A stretch of 64,000 nt of DNA from Mixta hanseatica. Lineage in GTDB: Bacteria > Pseudomonadota > Gammaproteobacteria > Enterobacterales > Enterobacteriaceae. The notes beneath the pieces were generated by a model, which saw only the letters and a program-made list of their open reading frames with translations, was not told where the DNA came from and did not search any database. Shown piece after piece: positions 7,758-17,110 of the stretch. The stretch's first letter is position 1. Each line of letters starts with the position of its first letter. The DNA is taken from positions 3,286,001 to 3,350,000 of the forward strand of contig NZ_CP082904.1 of assembly GCF_023517775.1 (NCBI RefSeq). Reading direction: 5' to 3'. The position numbers were made by a program, and so were the translations under genes.

Positions 7758-7900
7758 TAGAGAAGGCCAGCCGGGTTTTTGTGAGGAATGAACTTATTCC
7801 TCTGCAGAAGCGACTGGAAGAATTGAACCGCTGGCTGGGTGAAGAAGTGATCCACTTTGCTCCATACAACCTGGAAACGGAAAAAGAGTGTTTATCCCGG
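7746..7900 (+). pseudogene. C-terminal remnant of a P2-type portal protein (gpQ)
   Basis: In frame from about 7746 the sequence encodes GFGDVEKASRVFVRNELI followed by 'PLQKRLEELNRWLGEEVI' and 'HFAPYNLE', the C-terminal signature of P2-family portal proteins. The gene lacks its first several hundred codons and is joined directly to an IS-like tip. It indicates that a P2-type prophage, the natural helper of P4 satellites, once lay here. Confidence 0.7.
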
Positions 7901-7923
7901 CGCCTGCACAAGCAGGCGTTTTT
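7901..7923 (+). terminator. Intrinsic terminator after the portal remnant
   Basis: CGCCTGC (7901-7907), loop ACAA, GCAGGCG (7912-7918) and a T run from 7919 form a good rightward terminator. Confidence 0.8.
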
Positions 7924-8228
7924 CATGCATCAAGCCAGCGACCTGCCTTGGCTGATTCAATCAGTAAAGCTATTGTCAGTGGCGTATGCGGCTCTCCTTC
8001 ATTCAAAGGAAAATACCTGCTGAATTCGATCTCCTGTGGGTCTATATTGAACATATCAACATAAGATTCCATAAGTTCATAGGCATCCTCTGGCAACATC
8101 CTGAAATCGCCATTCAGATCGGTTTGCGGTTTCAGTTGATAGCGGCGAAACGTCAGTAAACTTCTGCCGTTGTACTTCTCCACAAGCTCAAAAACTGCCT
8201 TTCCAATTTCATCGCTACTGCTCACCAT
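7923..8228 (-). CDS. DUF1493 family protein
   Basis: A 101-residue acidic protein with the DUF1493 pattern: 'TDLNGDFRMLPEDAYELMES', 'FNIDPQEIEFSRYFP' and the C-terminal 'LTIALLIESAKAGRW'. The fold resembles an acyl-carrier-like small domain in arrangement, but function is unknown. The ATG (8226-8228) overlaps the stop of the upstream membrane protein (ATGGTGA), so the two are translationally coupled. This pair is frequently found in enterobacterial phage-derived regions. Confidence 0.8.
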   Translation of the reverse strand: MVSSSDEIGKAVFELVEKYNGRSLLTFRRYQLKPQTDLNGDFRMLPEDAYELMESYVDMFNIDPQEIEFSRYFPLNEGEPHTPLTIALLIESAKAGRWLDA

Positions 8229-8671
8229 ATCTTATCCTCCGGGCTCACGATGCGATTGTAACGATTGGTAGCTTCCCAGCCAATTAAGGCTATATCGCTC
8301 GCCAGTATGACCCATCCCAAGACCGGCACAGCACGCCCAGCAATGGCAGCAAGCTTATTTGTCATTCTTACCTTAACTTTCATAGGGCCGCCCACCAGTG
8401 TTGGTACCCGGAAGGGAAGTTGTGTCTGCTTAAGCATTTTACGCGCTAGTTTAGAAGCGTGGGAAGTATCCGGCGTGGCTCCTCTAAACTTCCCTCTTAC
8501 CGGCACGTTATTCTGTCCTACATAAACTGCTGCGGCGCCAATAACATCTTTCGCACCAGTGAAATGTTCAGCAGTAACATCAATCATGATCCAGAAGAAA
8601 AGCTCACCGGCTGACAAATTAGTCAATCCGCCATAGAAGTAAGTTCCGCCAAGTTGCTCTGTAGTATCCAC
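8222..8671 (-). CDS. Phage-associated membrane protein, DUF1493 partner
   Basis: About 149 residues from GTG 8671 (GAGGGA eight bases upstream); a TTG at 8677 is the alternative start. The sequence has 'LGGTYFYGGLTNLSAGELFF', 'AKDVIGAAAVYVGQNNVPVR', and a hydrophobic C-terminal segment 'AVPVLGWVILASDIALIGWE'. I recognise it as the conserved partner that precedes DUF1493 genes in Salmonella and related prophage regions; its role is not known. One C-terminal transmembrane helix is likely. Confidence 0.65.
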   Translation of the reverse strand: MDTTEQLGGTYFYGGLTNLSAGELFFWIMIDVTAEHFTGAKDVIGAAAVYVGQNNVPVRGKFRGATPDTSHASKLARKMLKQTQLPFRVPTLVGGPMKVKVRMTNKLAAIAGRAVPVLGWVILASDIALIGWEATNRYNRIVSPEDKIW

Positions 8672-9027
8672 TCTCAATCCCTCGAATTAAGCCCAGCGGT
8701 AACCATAGCAACGCGTTTGACGCTGAAGCAAGGGTAATGCGTACTATTCTGGTACGTCGTCTCAAGGTATTGCCTACGGCCCAGAAAGGAATCACTAAGC
8801 CTGCTGGCGTGCGCTCGTAGCCCCGCCACGCCTGCCCGCTTTATGCAGTGGTTTTTATGCACCTGCATGACATACGAAAAAGCCCGCCATTACTGGCGGG
8901 GCGGACGGTAAATACCCTCTGAGAGGACATGCGATTTCATGCAGCATATGTAAGTATCCCGCATAATCGTGCCATTCATATTTAGAGATCATCCGGCATA
9001 ATCAATCTGCCAACGAAGGAGATCGCT
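8672..9027. other. Phage-derived non-coding stretch
   Basis: No gene is supported. It includes a minus-strand intrinsic terminator: CCCGCCA (8883-8889) pairs with TGGCGGG (8894-8900), and A 8877-8881 gives the U tract on the minus strand. Its gene must have lain to the right and has been replaced by the transposase remnant. Confidence 0.55.
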
Positions 9028-9999
9028 ATGCGTAAAGCTCGTTTTACTGAGCATCAGAACATCGCTGTGATTAAGTCGGTTGAAGCCGGACGAACTGTTA
9101 GAGATGTCTGCCGGGAGGCCGGTATTTCTGAAGCCACCTGGGACAACTGGAAGTCCAGATACGGTGGCATGGAGGCTACTGATATTAAAAAGATCAAGGA
9201 TCTTGAGGACGAGCACCGACGTCTCAAACAGATGAACCTGAGCAGAACGGTTTACCATTACCGCCCGGATACCACACGTGACGAACCCGTTATTGTCGCG
9301 TTGCAGGTAGTGGCCGGGCGATACCCACGATACGGTTTTCCGAAACTTTTTCAGGTTCTGCGACGGCAGGGGTACCCGTGGAATCACAAAAGGCTCCACC
9401 GTATTTACTGTCTGCTGAAGCTGAATTTTCGTCGTAAGGGCAAACAACGGTTGCCGTTGCGTAATCCTTCGCCACTGGCCACGCCGGAAGCGCTGAACCA
9501 GAGCTGGTCTGCTGATTTTATGCATGATGCACTGGTCTGTGGCCGTCGTTTTCGCACGTTCAATGTCGTTGATGACTTTAACCGTGAGGCGTTGTCGATT
9601 GAAATCGATCTGAATCTGCCAGCTCTGCGAGTGGTCCGTGTACTCGACAGGATCGCGGCAAACCGTGGCTATCCGGTCATGCTGCGCATGGATAATGGTC
9701 CGGAATTTATCTCTCTGGCACTGGCTTAATGGGCTGAGAAACATGCAGTAAAACTGGAGTTTATCCAGCCGGGTAAGCCGACGCAGAACGCTTTCATTGA
9801 GCGCTTTAACCGGACATACCGTACAGAAATGCTCGATTTTTATCTGTTCAGAACGCTGAATGAAGTGCGGGAAATCACGGAAAAATGGTTGTCAGAATAT
9901 AACAGTGAACGCCCGCATGAATCACTGAACAATATGACACCGGAGGAATACCGCCTACAACATCACAAGGTCGGTATCTCCAAAAGTGCATGGAACTAA
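9028..9999 (+). pseudogene. Decayed IS3-family transposase (IS407/IS1400-like)
   Basis: One frame carries the OrfA helix-turn-helix ('MRKARFTEHQNIAVIKSVEA', 'VCREAGISEATWDNWKSRYG') fused at about codon 70 to the middle of OrfB ('SRTVYHYRPDTTRDEP'), so the end of OrfA and start of OrfB are deleted. The DDE core is visible (SADFMHDAL, VVDDFNREAL, MDNGPEF), but TAA at 9727-9729 interrupts it before the final segment ('FIERFNRTYRTEM', 'YNSERPHESLNNMTPEEY'), which continues in frame to 9999. Inactive. Terminal inverted repeats were not found. Confidence 0.85.
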
Positions 10000-10087
10000 A
10001 ACGGGTCTATTTACATATCAACTAAAAGGTAGCCGCTCAACCAGTGGAAAATTGTTATTTTCTATTAATTGTCCTTCCTCTTTCGCT

Positions 10088-10354
10088 TTAAAGCTTTTCA
10101 AGAATCAGACACGCCTCGCGATTTAGCGTAATAAACTCCTGCCAGCTATAATGCTGCTGGTAGTTAAGCTGATACTGCTTCTCAACCTGGCAAATCAGCG
10201 GACGCGTTTCATAAACTGCGCACAGCTTTGTCTCCATCTGATAGTGCCGACAAATACCATCACCTCGATCAAGGAACTGTGTTTCACTGGCGCGATCGAC
10301 GTGACGGCAGCAGGCTCCGCACTGGTTGCAGGGAAATTCTGGCGTGAGCGTCAT
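10088..10354 (-). CDS. YkgJ-type cysteine-cluster protein
   Basis: An 88-residue protein with the YkgJ/FliB-like cysteine pattern: 'FPCNQCGACCRHVDR', 'GICRHYQ', 'KLCAVYETRPLIC'. The family is thought to bind zinc or an iron-sulphur cluster; no reaction is established. I chose ATG 10354, whose ATGA overlaps the stop of the upstream HNH gene; a GTG five codons earlier (10369) is possible. It is the last gene of the minus-strand WYL cassette. Confidence 0.7.
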   Translation of the reverse strand: MTLTPEFPCNQCGACCRHVDRASETQFLDRGDGICRHYQMETKLCAVYETRPLICQVEKQYQLNYQQHYSWQEFITLNREACLILEKL

Positions 10355-11808
10355 AGCTTGCTTAACCAACTACGCACGGAGCGGGTATTCCCGGCCTCAA
10401 ACGGCAACGCGATATTCCGGCGCTCGACCTCGTCTCGCAGCAACAAGCCGCGCTTAATTTCATTATTTATTACGTTCAGATGCAGGGTAAAGCGCGCCAG
10501 CTCTGAAGTATCTATCGCGAACTCCAGCGCCGAAAGCTTCAGTAGGTAATGATCGAGTTCTGCATTAACCTGTTGATAGTACTCAAGCGCTTTTTGGTAC
10601 TTATCTTTAAAGGTATCCAGAAACGCCCAGACCTTTTTCATCAACGCGCTGTGTTCGAGAAAATAATTCATTACCAGCGTCAGAATACCGGTCGCCAGCG
10701 CACTGCAAAAAGCGGCCAATTCCGGGCCAAAGGGAAAGACGAGAATTTTTGCTAATGCTTCGTTAATCACCACACCCGCTGCGACAGCCACCCCAGCGGC
10801 CACCAGCTTACTGACTGCTTTCGCTAACTGCCCCGGCGCTAAACCCTCTGGATTAAAGATCATCAATTTGAAGGCCTGAACCAGGTTGTTCCACATCTCG
10901 CGAATCAGCTTCACCATCATTTTCTTAGTGGTAAAGAAGAGATTAAAGAGCGTAGTGGTAATGCTGGACAGCATGCCGCCAATCGCACCGTCTTTAAAAG
11001 AAGTCAGGAAGGTACTAAATTTAAACTGCACGCGTAGCCAGACGGCGCGTAATGCTTCAGTAGCATCCTGAAGAAAATCTCCGGCATTAAATGCACGATG
11101 ATGTTTCTCGTACATCACTGGAATACGTTCACGGAATTCAAACCAGGTTTCCGCCAAAATCAGCCCAAGCATTTGTCGTGTTCCCATGCGGAAGGCATTG
11201 TTCAGCGTGGCGCTGGCGACATTCATCGCAAACTTGCTGCTGGTGTAATATTCTTGGTTGATAGTGCCGTTGTATTTTGCCCGCGCCTGCTTATCGGCTT
11301 CTTTCATGCGTTTAAAATCGGCGGCAGCTTTATTTTCCAGCTTATTCAGCTGCTTCTGTTCTTGCTCGGAGAGCGCTGGCTGGCTGCGTAATCGGGCAAT
11401 TTCCTGCGTCGTGGCGGCATGCTGTTCTTGCAGTGTTTGCACGAAGGCTTCCATTGTTTTTGCCTTCTTGGCCTTATTCAGCGACTCGTTCGTGAAAGTA
11501 AGATTTGATGAGTCATTAGCCAGATCGGCACCATTACACTCGGCAAGAACGCGTCCGGGATCGTTGTGAATCTCATGGGCAGAAATAATGTGGTCGAGAT
11601 TCTTTTTATCGTTGGCCGCAAAATGTTTACCAGTATAGGTATCAGTTAGCGTACCGGCTTCATGCGCCTTTTTTCCTTCCCGGTTGGTGGCTTTGTAGTT
11701 TTTGTGACTGTGGTAATGATGTGAATCATACGCTTCGCGCTGCTCATAGCGTTGACGCTCGGCATCAGTGGCATACACCCCCTGACGTACATTGTGAATG
11801 GTATTCAC
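10351..11808 (-). CDS. HNH-motif protein with membrane segments, 5' end cut by IS
   Basis: From GTG 11808 the product is 485 residues; the frame is open to 11832, where the IS911-like element begins, and reads LEDKHGGD before residue 1, so the true N-terminus has been lost. Near the present N-terminus 'LDHIISAHEIHND' and 'NLTFTNESLNKAKKAK' form an HNH-nuclease-like motif. A charged coiled-coil-like part (about 120-180) follows, then hydrophobic segments ('LVAAGVAVAAGVVINEAL', 'LAAFCSALATGILTLVMNY'). HNH plus membrane anchoring recalls toxins or defence effectors, but I do not recognise the family. It overlaps the YkgJ gene by ATGA. Confidence 0.65.
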   Translation of the reverse strand: MNTIHNVRQGVYATDAERQRYEQREAYDSHHYHSHKNYKATNREGKKAHEAGTLTDTYTGKHFAANDKKNLDHIISAHEIHNDPGRVLAECNGADLANDSSNLTFTNESLNKAKKAKTMEAFVQTLQEQHAATTQEIARLRSQPALSEQEQKQLNKLENKAAADFKRMKEADKQARAKYNGTINQEYYTSSKFAMNVASATLNNAFRMGTRQMLGLILAETWFEFRERIPVMYEKHHRAFNAGDFLQDATEALRAVWLRVQFKFSTFLTSFKDGAIGGMLSSITTTLFNLFFTTKKMMVKLIREMWNNLVQAFKLMIFNPEGLAPGQLAKAVSKLVAAGVAVAAGVVINEALAKILVFPFGPELAAFCSALATGILTLVMNYFLEHSALMKKVWAFLDTFKDKYQKALEYYQQVNAELDHYLLKLSALEFAIDTSELARFTLHLNVINNEIKRGLLLRDEVERRNIALPFEAGNTRSVRSWLSKL

Positions 11809-11904
11809 ATCGCCGCCGTGCTTATCCTCCAGTGTAGTGGTTTACTGAATTTGGCCACCTGAACAGAGGTGATATGCTCACCTCAGAACATTACAGGTGC
11901 CTCA

Positions 11905-13073
<1,169 letters not shown>

Positions 13074-13076
13074 CCA

Positions 13077-13967
13077 CTACAGGTCGATAAGCATCATGAT
13101 CTCTTCCGACTCATCAATCTCAGTGGTGATATTTTTTTGATGACGTTCGACGATGACCGCGTGCATCGCTTTCAGCGGCTCAAAGTAGTGCTGAACAAAG
13201 ACGGCATGCATACGGGTGATCGAGTCATAAATGCTGTTTATATACTGCTGCACCTTCGTCAGATGCGCTTCAGCCGCATTCATTTTCTCTACCGCCGCGG
13301 TCACTTCACGGGAACTTTGATAGGCGTTGTTGAGTGCTTTTTCCGCATGGTTATCGTAGGCCCAACCCGCAATCGCAATCAGCGGAGCCACTACCGCACC
13401 GCCGAGCACCATCGCGCCGCCAGCCATCCCCCAGCCGCCTGCTGCCAGAGAACCGCCGCCAATCGCCGCCATTGTAGCGTTATAAGCCGCCGCACCGGAC
13501 AGTGCTGCAATAGGCGTACCAGTAGAGGCGGCCGCAAAAGCCATCACACCGCTGTATACGGCAAAGCCAGCTGCGGCACCAGAAATGCCAGCGCCGACTA
13601 CCGTAGTCAGGTATTCCGTCGCAGAAATAGCCAAGCTCTGAATTTTATTAATGCTGTGCTTTGGTACCGTCAGCTTGAGATCCTTATGCCCATCCTTTGC
13701 CATACGATCAAGAAGATCAACAGCGATCGTGTTAAACTCATTGAAATTTTGACCGATTTTCAGCTCCACTTCGCCCAATTCTGCCAGCTTTTTCGACGTT
13801 TTCTTGTTGGCCGCCTCAAAACTCTCTTTATGTTTATTAAAGCGACGCTGCGCGCGATCCAATACGTCGTCAGCTTCCGATTTTTTTTGGTAGCCGTCAT
13901 ACGCTTTTTTGCCACCAAATGCCGTTGCCGCTGCCGCGACGCCCAGAATAATGAAAGGTAATGCCAT
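13077..13967 (-). CDS. Glycine/alanine-rich membrane protein, 3' end altered by IS
   Basis: A 296-residue protein. It has an N-terminal hydrophobic segment (about 3-18), a Lys/Glu-rich helical region with 'KKTSKKLAELGEVELKIGQN', then a long Gly/Ala-rich zone (about 110-205, e.g. 'GAGISGAAAGFAVYSGVMAF', 'GGGSLAAGGWGMAGGAMVLG') resembling glycine-zipper or pore-like membrane hairpins, and a helical tail. The stop TAG lies inside the IS end (CTG TAG), so the last codon and stop are IS-supplied and the original C-terminus is unknown. AGGAGAT precedes the ATG. Family not recognised. Confidence 0.6.
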   Translation of the reverse strand: MALPFIILGVAAAATAFGGKKAYDGYQKKSEADDVLDRAQRRFNKHKESFEAANKKTSKKLAELGEVELKIGQNFNEFNTIAVDLLDRMAKDGHKDLKLTVPKHSINKIQSLAISATEYLTTVVGAGISGAAAGFAVYSGVMAFAAASTGTPIAALSGAAAYNATMAAIGGGSLAAGGWGMAGGAMVLGGAVVAPLIAIAGWAYDNHAEKALNNAYQSSREVTAAVEKMNAAEAHLTKVQQYINSIYDSITRMHAVFVQHYFEPLKAMHAVIVERHQKNITTEIDESEEIMMLIDL

Positions 13968-14014
13968 AGATGATTATCTCCTGTGCAATAAGTTGTTGTT
14001 ACCAGCTATCCATC

Positions 14015-14926
14015 TCATTCCGTAACAGGAACTGAGTTGCAATCGCCAGCGATATAGTTATGCAGCATGTTGATGACGCTTGTTTTTAACCATTCTGGTT
14101 CCAGGATTTCAATATTGGGTAACCAGAATAAAATTAATGGAATAATTTGATTCTGGTGCGCGGCCTGGCAGAGCAACGTCACTCCATCGTCCCCTTCACA
14201 AAATAATTCTTGCTGGGGCAGCAAATCACGTCTGCTGAAATAGCCAGCAATGCTGTGGTTAATACGCACCCGAACCTCAAATGTCTCTTCGCTTACCCAA
14301 GGATCGCAATGCTCATCAATTAATGAAAGAATGGACTTATCAACCACAAAGTGTTCTTTCTTTATATCCAGCCAATGAATTTTTCTTAACGAGAATGACT
14401 TTAATTTCTCGTCCTCTGTTGCCTGCAAGTACCAAATATTTTTCTGGTTAATCAGCTTGTAAGGATGAACAGCGCGCGTTTTGTTTTTATATAAAATATG
14501 ACAAACGTTTTTTTTCTGAATCGCTTTCTCTAATAAATTAAAGTGTTTTCGCAAAACATTTCTTACCGAATATTCAGGGCTGTTTAACTGAACTCTAATA
14601 TGCTGTTCTGCCACCCGTTTTTCCAGGCAGCTCCAGAAGGTCTCATCTCTGTCGGGAAACACCGCGTCGGCATCCAGCAGCTTAGCCAGTGGGTTATGCA
14701 GAGCCTCATGACTATTCGTCTGAGCTAATGACGAAATTAGTCGATACTCCCCACCACCACAGCCCTCAACGAACGAGGAAAGCATGTTTAGATCGCGGTA
14801 AGCTGTCCTTTCAGTGATATTAAATTTTTTCATCAACCGATGGCGACTAACCACACCATAGGTTTGTAACTCCCTCAGAATATCCACTAAACGTTCTGCT
14901 GAGCGACTCCTTGCTGAATCAGCCAT
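14015..14926 (-). CDS. WYL-domain transcription regulator
   Basis: A 303-residue protein with an N-terminal winged helix-turn-helix ('RSAERLVDILRELQTYGVVS', 'MKKFNITERTAYRDLNML') and a central WYL-type ligand domain ('AIQKKNVCHILYKN', 'AVHPYKLINQKNIWYLQATE', 'FSLRKIHWLDI'), ending in a WCX-like part. WYL regulators often control phage-defence operons and sense nucleotides or nucleic acid ends. It is the first gene of the minus-strand cassette, 47 bases ahead of the glycine-rich membrane protein. Confidence 0.85.
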   Translation of the reverse strand: MADSARSRSAERLVDILRELQTYGVVSRHRLMKKFNITERTAYRDLNMLSSFVEGCGGGEYRLISSLAQTNSHEALHNPLAKLLDADAVFPDRDETFWSCLEKRVAEQHIRVQLNSPEYSVRNVLRKHFNLLEKAIQKKNVCHILYKNKTRAVHPYKLINQKNIWYLQATEDEKLKSFSLRKIHWLDIKKEHFVVDKSILSLIDEHCDPWVSEETFEVRVRINHSIAGYFSRRDLLPQQELFCEGDDGVTLLCQAAHQNQIIPLILFWLPNIEILEPEWLKTSVINMLHNYIAGDCNSVPVTE

Positions 14927-15144
14927 AAGCTCCTACCAGTCTGTTTGTCTAACGCGAATTATATATAACGACCTGACACACCCTGTCAGTACATCGGCAG
15001 ATGCGCGTTTTTTTTTAGAGCTCCTGGTAAGTTATTTGATTAACATCAAACTTCCCGTACAGCAGACAAACAACTGATGCGCGGGAAAATCATCGCAGTG
15101 CAACTCCCTGTTTGCAGGAAGAGGTTTAAAACTGAATGACAGCC

Positions 15145-15309
15145 TTATGCGGGATGGTTACACCTGAACTCTTCTTCCAGATCCAGGCCCAGCGCCTCTT
15201 TCATATAGGCGTGACGGGTCCACTCCATATAAAACGGATAATAAAGACCATCGACCACGCCCTGGAAGTCAATATGGCTGTTCTCCACGTCATAAATTTT
15301 AAAAAACAT
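15145..15309 (-). pseudogene. Truncated YbgC/4HBT-like acyl-CoA thioesterase
   Basis: A 54-codon reading frame begins at ATG 15307-15309 after AAGGAG. It matches the first third of a hot-dog thioesterase: 'MFFKIYDVENSHIDFQGVVD' and 'GLYYPFYMEWTRHAYMKEAL', where the D-x-QG-V-D-YY-Y-W pattern is the active-site region. After 'LDLEEEF' it diverges and stops, whereas such proteins are about 130-150 residues. It was probably truncated at the boundary of the accessory region. It lies downstream of the MRJP-like gene on the same strand. Confidence 0.7.
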
Positions 15310-15352
15310 CTCTGCTCCTTGTTAGTGGGGGCTGAAGCCCCCCAGTTATGAC

Positions 15353-16549
15353 TTAGCGGGTGGGGGCAGGTGCTGCGTTTATTTTTACTCGCAAGAGCGC
15401 ATAGGGCTGGTGGCGCAGGTCTTTACCACCGTGAAACCCGGGCTGACGGTTTAGCTGGTTAGTCGTAAAGTAAAGATATCCATCTGGCCCGACCGACAGC
15501 GTATCCGGCCAGAGTATTTCCGGACCGTGGGCAACAGTAGACCATTGTCCGCCAACGGGGAGCTTACGGATGGCATTGCGCTCATAGTCGCCCGCATAGA
15601 CAGCACCCGCAGCATCGCTTTCCAGTCCGTCAGATGCGCCCTTCTCACCTAAATCTTTCACAGCAGCGGAAAGCTGTGACTCAGAAATGTCCGGGTCGCG
15701 TAAAAGATTGGTCGAAACAGAATACAGATGCCGGCCAGATAACGGACTGTAATAAAGCGTTTTACCATCGGGAGAAAGCGCGATACCGTCAGACGCTACG
15801 CTGAACGGCGCGGTGGTGCCGTCGGCGTGGCGCTGCAGCAGCGTCTCCCCTTCAACGACAGGTGAGAATCCAGGCTCCGGTGAGGTCGAACGATCCCCTT
15901 CCAGCCTGCGTACTGCTTTTCCGCTGTCGAGATCAATGACGATGATAGCCCCGGTACCTGACAGCGATGAGTCAGTCACATAGGCTACGCCTGCCTTACC
16001 GATGCGGAAATCAAAGCGCATATCATTGACGTACGTAGCAGGCCTAATCACGCTCGCCGGGAAAACAAGGGTTTTCTCAATACGGTTAGTTTGCAGGTTT
16101 ACCGCGACAAGCTTGGCTCCGCCCGTAACAGGCCGGGAGAATCCTGGGGCGGCCGTGTCCAGTATCCACACGCGGCCCTGACCATCTGCAACCACGCTCT
16201 GCACGCTAAGCAAATGAGTAGCCGGATGGGCGTTATCTGCATGATTAACTTCGGCATCCGGCCAGGGCACCACGCGATCGCCCTTCACTTCACCAACCGT
16301 AAAAGGGACATCGTCACCCCAGCGTGGAAAATTCACAAAAATTCGACCGTTTTCCGCCACGGTTACGCCGGTAGGCATGGCGCCGGTAAAGGTAACCACA
16401 ACTTCCGGATGACCGATGCTGCGATCCTGAGCCAGCTGGCTCAGCGTTGTATGGCTGGCAGGCGCGGCCAGCGTACTGGTACTGATACCGCCTGCAGCCA
16501 GCGCAACGGCCACTGCAATGGCGGTTTTAATGGTGTTTAATCTATTCAT
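15353..16549 (-). CDS. Secreted MRJP/yellow-family (SMP-30-like) beta-propeller protein
   Basis: From ATG 16549 (AAGGAA upstream) the product is 398 residues with a Sec signal peptide cleaved after 'GGISTSTLAAPA'. The mature protein shows major-royal-jelly/yellow-type six-bladed propeller motifs: 'PTGVTVAENGRIFVNFPRWG', 'VVADGQGRVWILDT', 'YVNDMRFD', 'AYVTDSSLSGTGAIIVIDLD', 'GIALSPDGKTLYYSPLSGRH', 'LWPDTLSVGPDGYLYFTTNQ'. The fold is shared with gluconolactonases; substrate unknown. Periplasmic. A GC hairpin (about 15324-15344) follows the stop. Confidence 0.8.
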   Translation of the reverse strand: MNRLNTIKTAIAVAVALAAGGISTSTLAAPASHTTLSQLAQDRSIGHPEVVVTFTGAMPTGVTVAENGRIFVNFPRWGDDVPFTVGEVKGDRVVPWPDAEVNHADNAHPATHLLSVQSVVADGQGRVWILDTAAPGFSRPVTGGAKLVAVNLQTNRIEKTLVFPASVIRPATYVNDMRFDFRIGKAGVAYVTDSSLSGTGAIIVIDLDSGKAVRRLEGDRSTSPEPGFSPVVEGETLLQRHADGTTAPFSVASDGIALSPDGKTLYYSPLSGRHLYSVSTNLLRDPDISESQLSAAVKDLGEKGASDGLESDAAGAVYAGDYERNAIRKLPVGGQWSTVAHGPEILWPDTLSVGPDGYLYFTTNQLNRQPGFHGGKDLRHQPYALLRVKINAAPAPTR

Positions 16550-16789
16550 TTTTACTTTCCTTAACATGCGTAAACCAGCCGGCACCGCCGATTCGTTAAG
16601 AGAAGACTACGTGGTCAGCGCAGGTAGAAAAACAGGGGAAGCACATCAGCACTTTCACTCCGGCAGTGAAAATCAGCGTGGAATAGGTTCATCAGAGGAA
16701 AAGTAACGGCGGAGCCTGGCAGGTACGTCATGGCTGAACAGACGTTTTTTATTGGGGTGAATGTATGAAGTGTAAAAGAGATAAAAATA

Positions 16790-16818
16790 GAAAAGGCCAT
16801 TGCGTAAATGGCCTTTTC
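16790..16818. terminator. Bidirectional terminator
   Basis: GAAAAGGCCAT (16790-16800) pairs with ATGGCCTTTTC (16808-16818), giving a T-rich arm on both strands. It separates the DUF1471 remnant from the upstream region of the MRJP-like gene. Confidence 0.75.
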
Positions 16819-16833
16819 TGGCGAAATTAAAAT

Positions 16834-17031
16834 TTATTTAATTAGTTTTGCCGTCATGTGGACCTGATTGCCCGCATAGCTTTCAGTGATCTTATAAGCG
16901 GCGCCAGATTTTTTCGCCTGCTGGGCAATTTGTGATTCAGCTTCATCCAGCGTTGAACCCGTTGCGGTAATACTTTGAGCAAAGCTGCCAAACGAAATGG
17001 CGGACAGGGCGGCGATAAGGTTAGCGTTCTG
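16834..17031 (-). pseudogene. DUF1471 (YhcN/BhsA-like) gene with broken 5' end
   Basis: The frame encodes the end of a signal peptide and a full small DUF1471 domain ('NLIAALSAISFGSFAQSITA', 'TLDEAESQIAQQAKKSGAAY', 'YAGNQVHMTAKLIK'). There is no start codon: TAG at 17032-17034 lies directly upstream in frame where Met-Lys would be expected. DUF1471 proteins are small periplasmic stress and biofilm proteins. In E. coli the rcl locus also has a DUF1471 gene, rclB, but this sequence looks closer to YhcN-type members. Confidence 0.65.
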
Positions 17032-17110
17032 CTAGTTACACTGATGGGCTTTTGCAACGGATAACACACCGCACGATGCGGTGGAACTTACCTCTCTCCT
17101 GCGGACAGAC

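Noticed and set aside
7781..8023. Plus-strand 80-codon frame as an independent gene
   Set aside because: Its first part is the tail of the phage portal remnant, the middle is a terminator hairpin and the end is antisense to the DUF1493 gene.
10151..11569. Several plus-strand frames of 60-130 codons
   Set aside because: All are antisense to the HNH/membrane gene or the YkgJ-type gene and show no domain.
15136..15351. Plus-strand 71-codon frame
   Set aside because: It is antisense to the truncated thioesterase, which has family resemblance and a ribosome-binding site.
16834..17031. DUF1471 remnant as rclB
   Set aside because: It lies on the rclR side rather than after rclA and its sequence resembles YhcN-type proteins more than remembered E. 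coli RclB.
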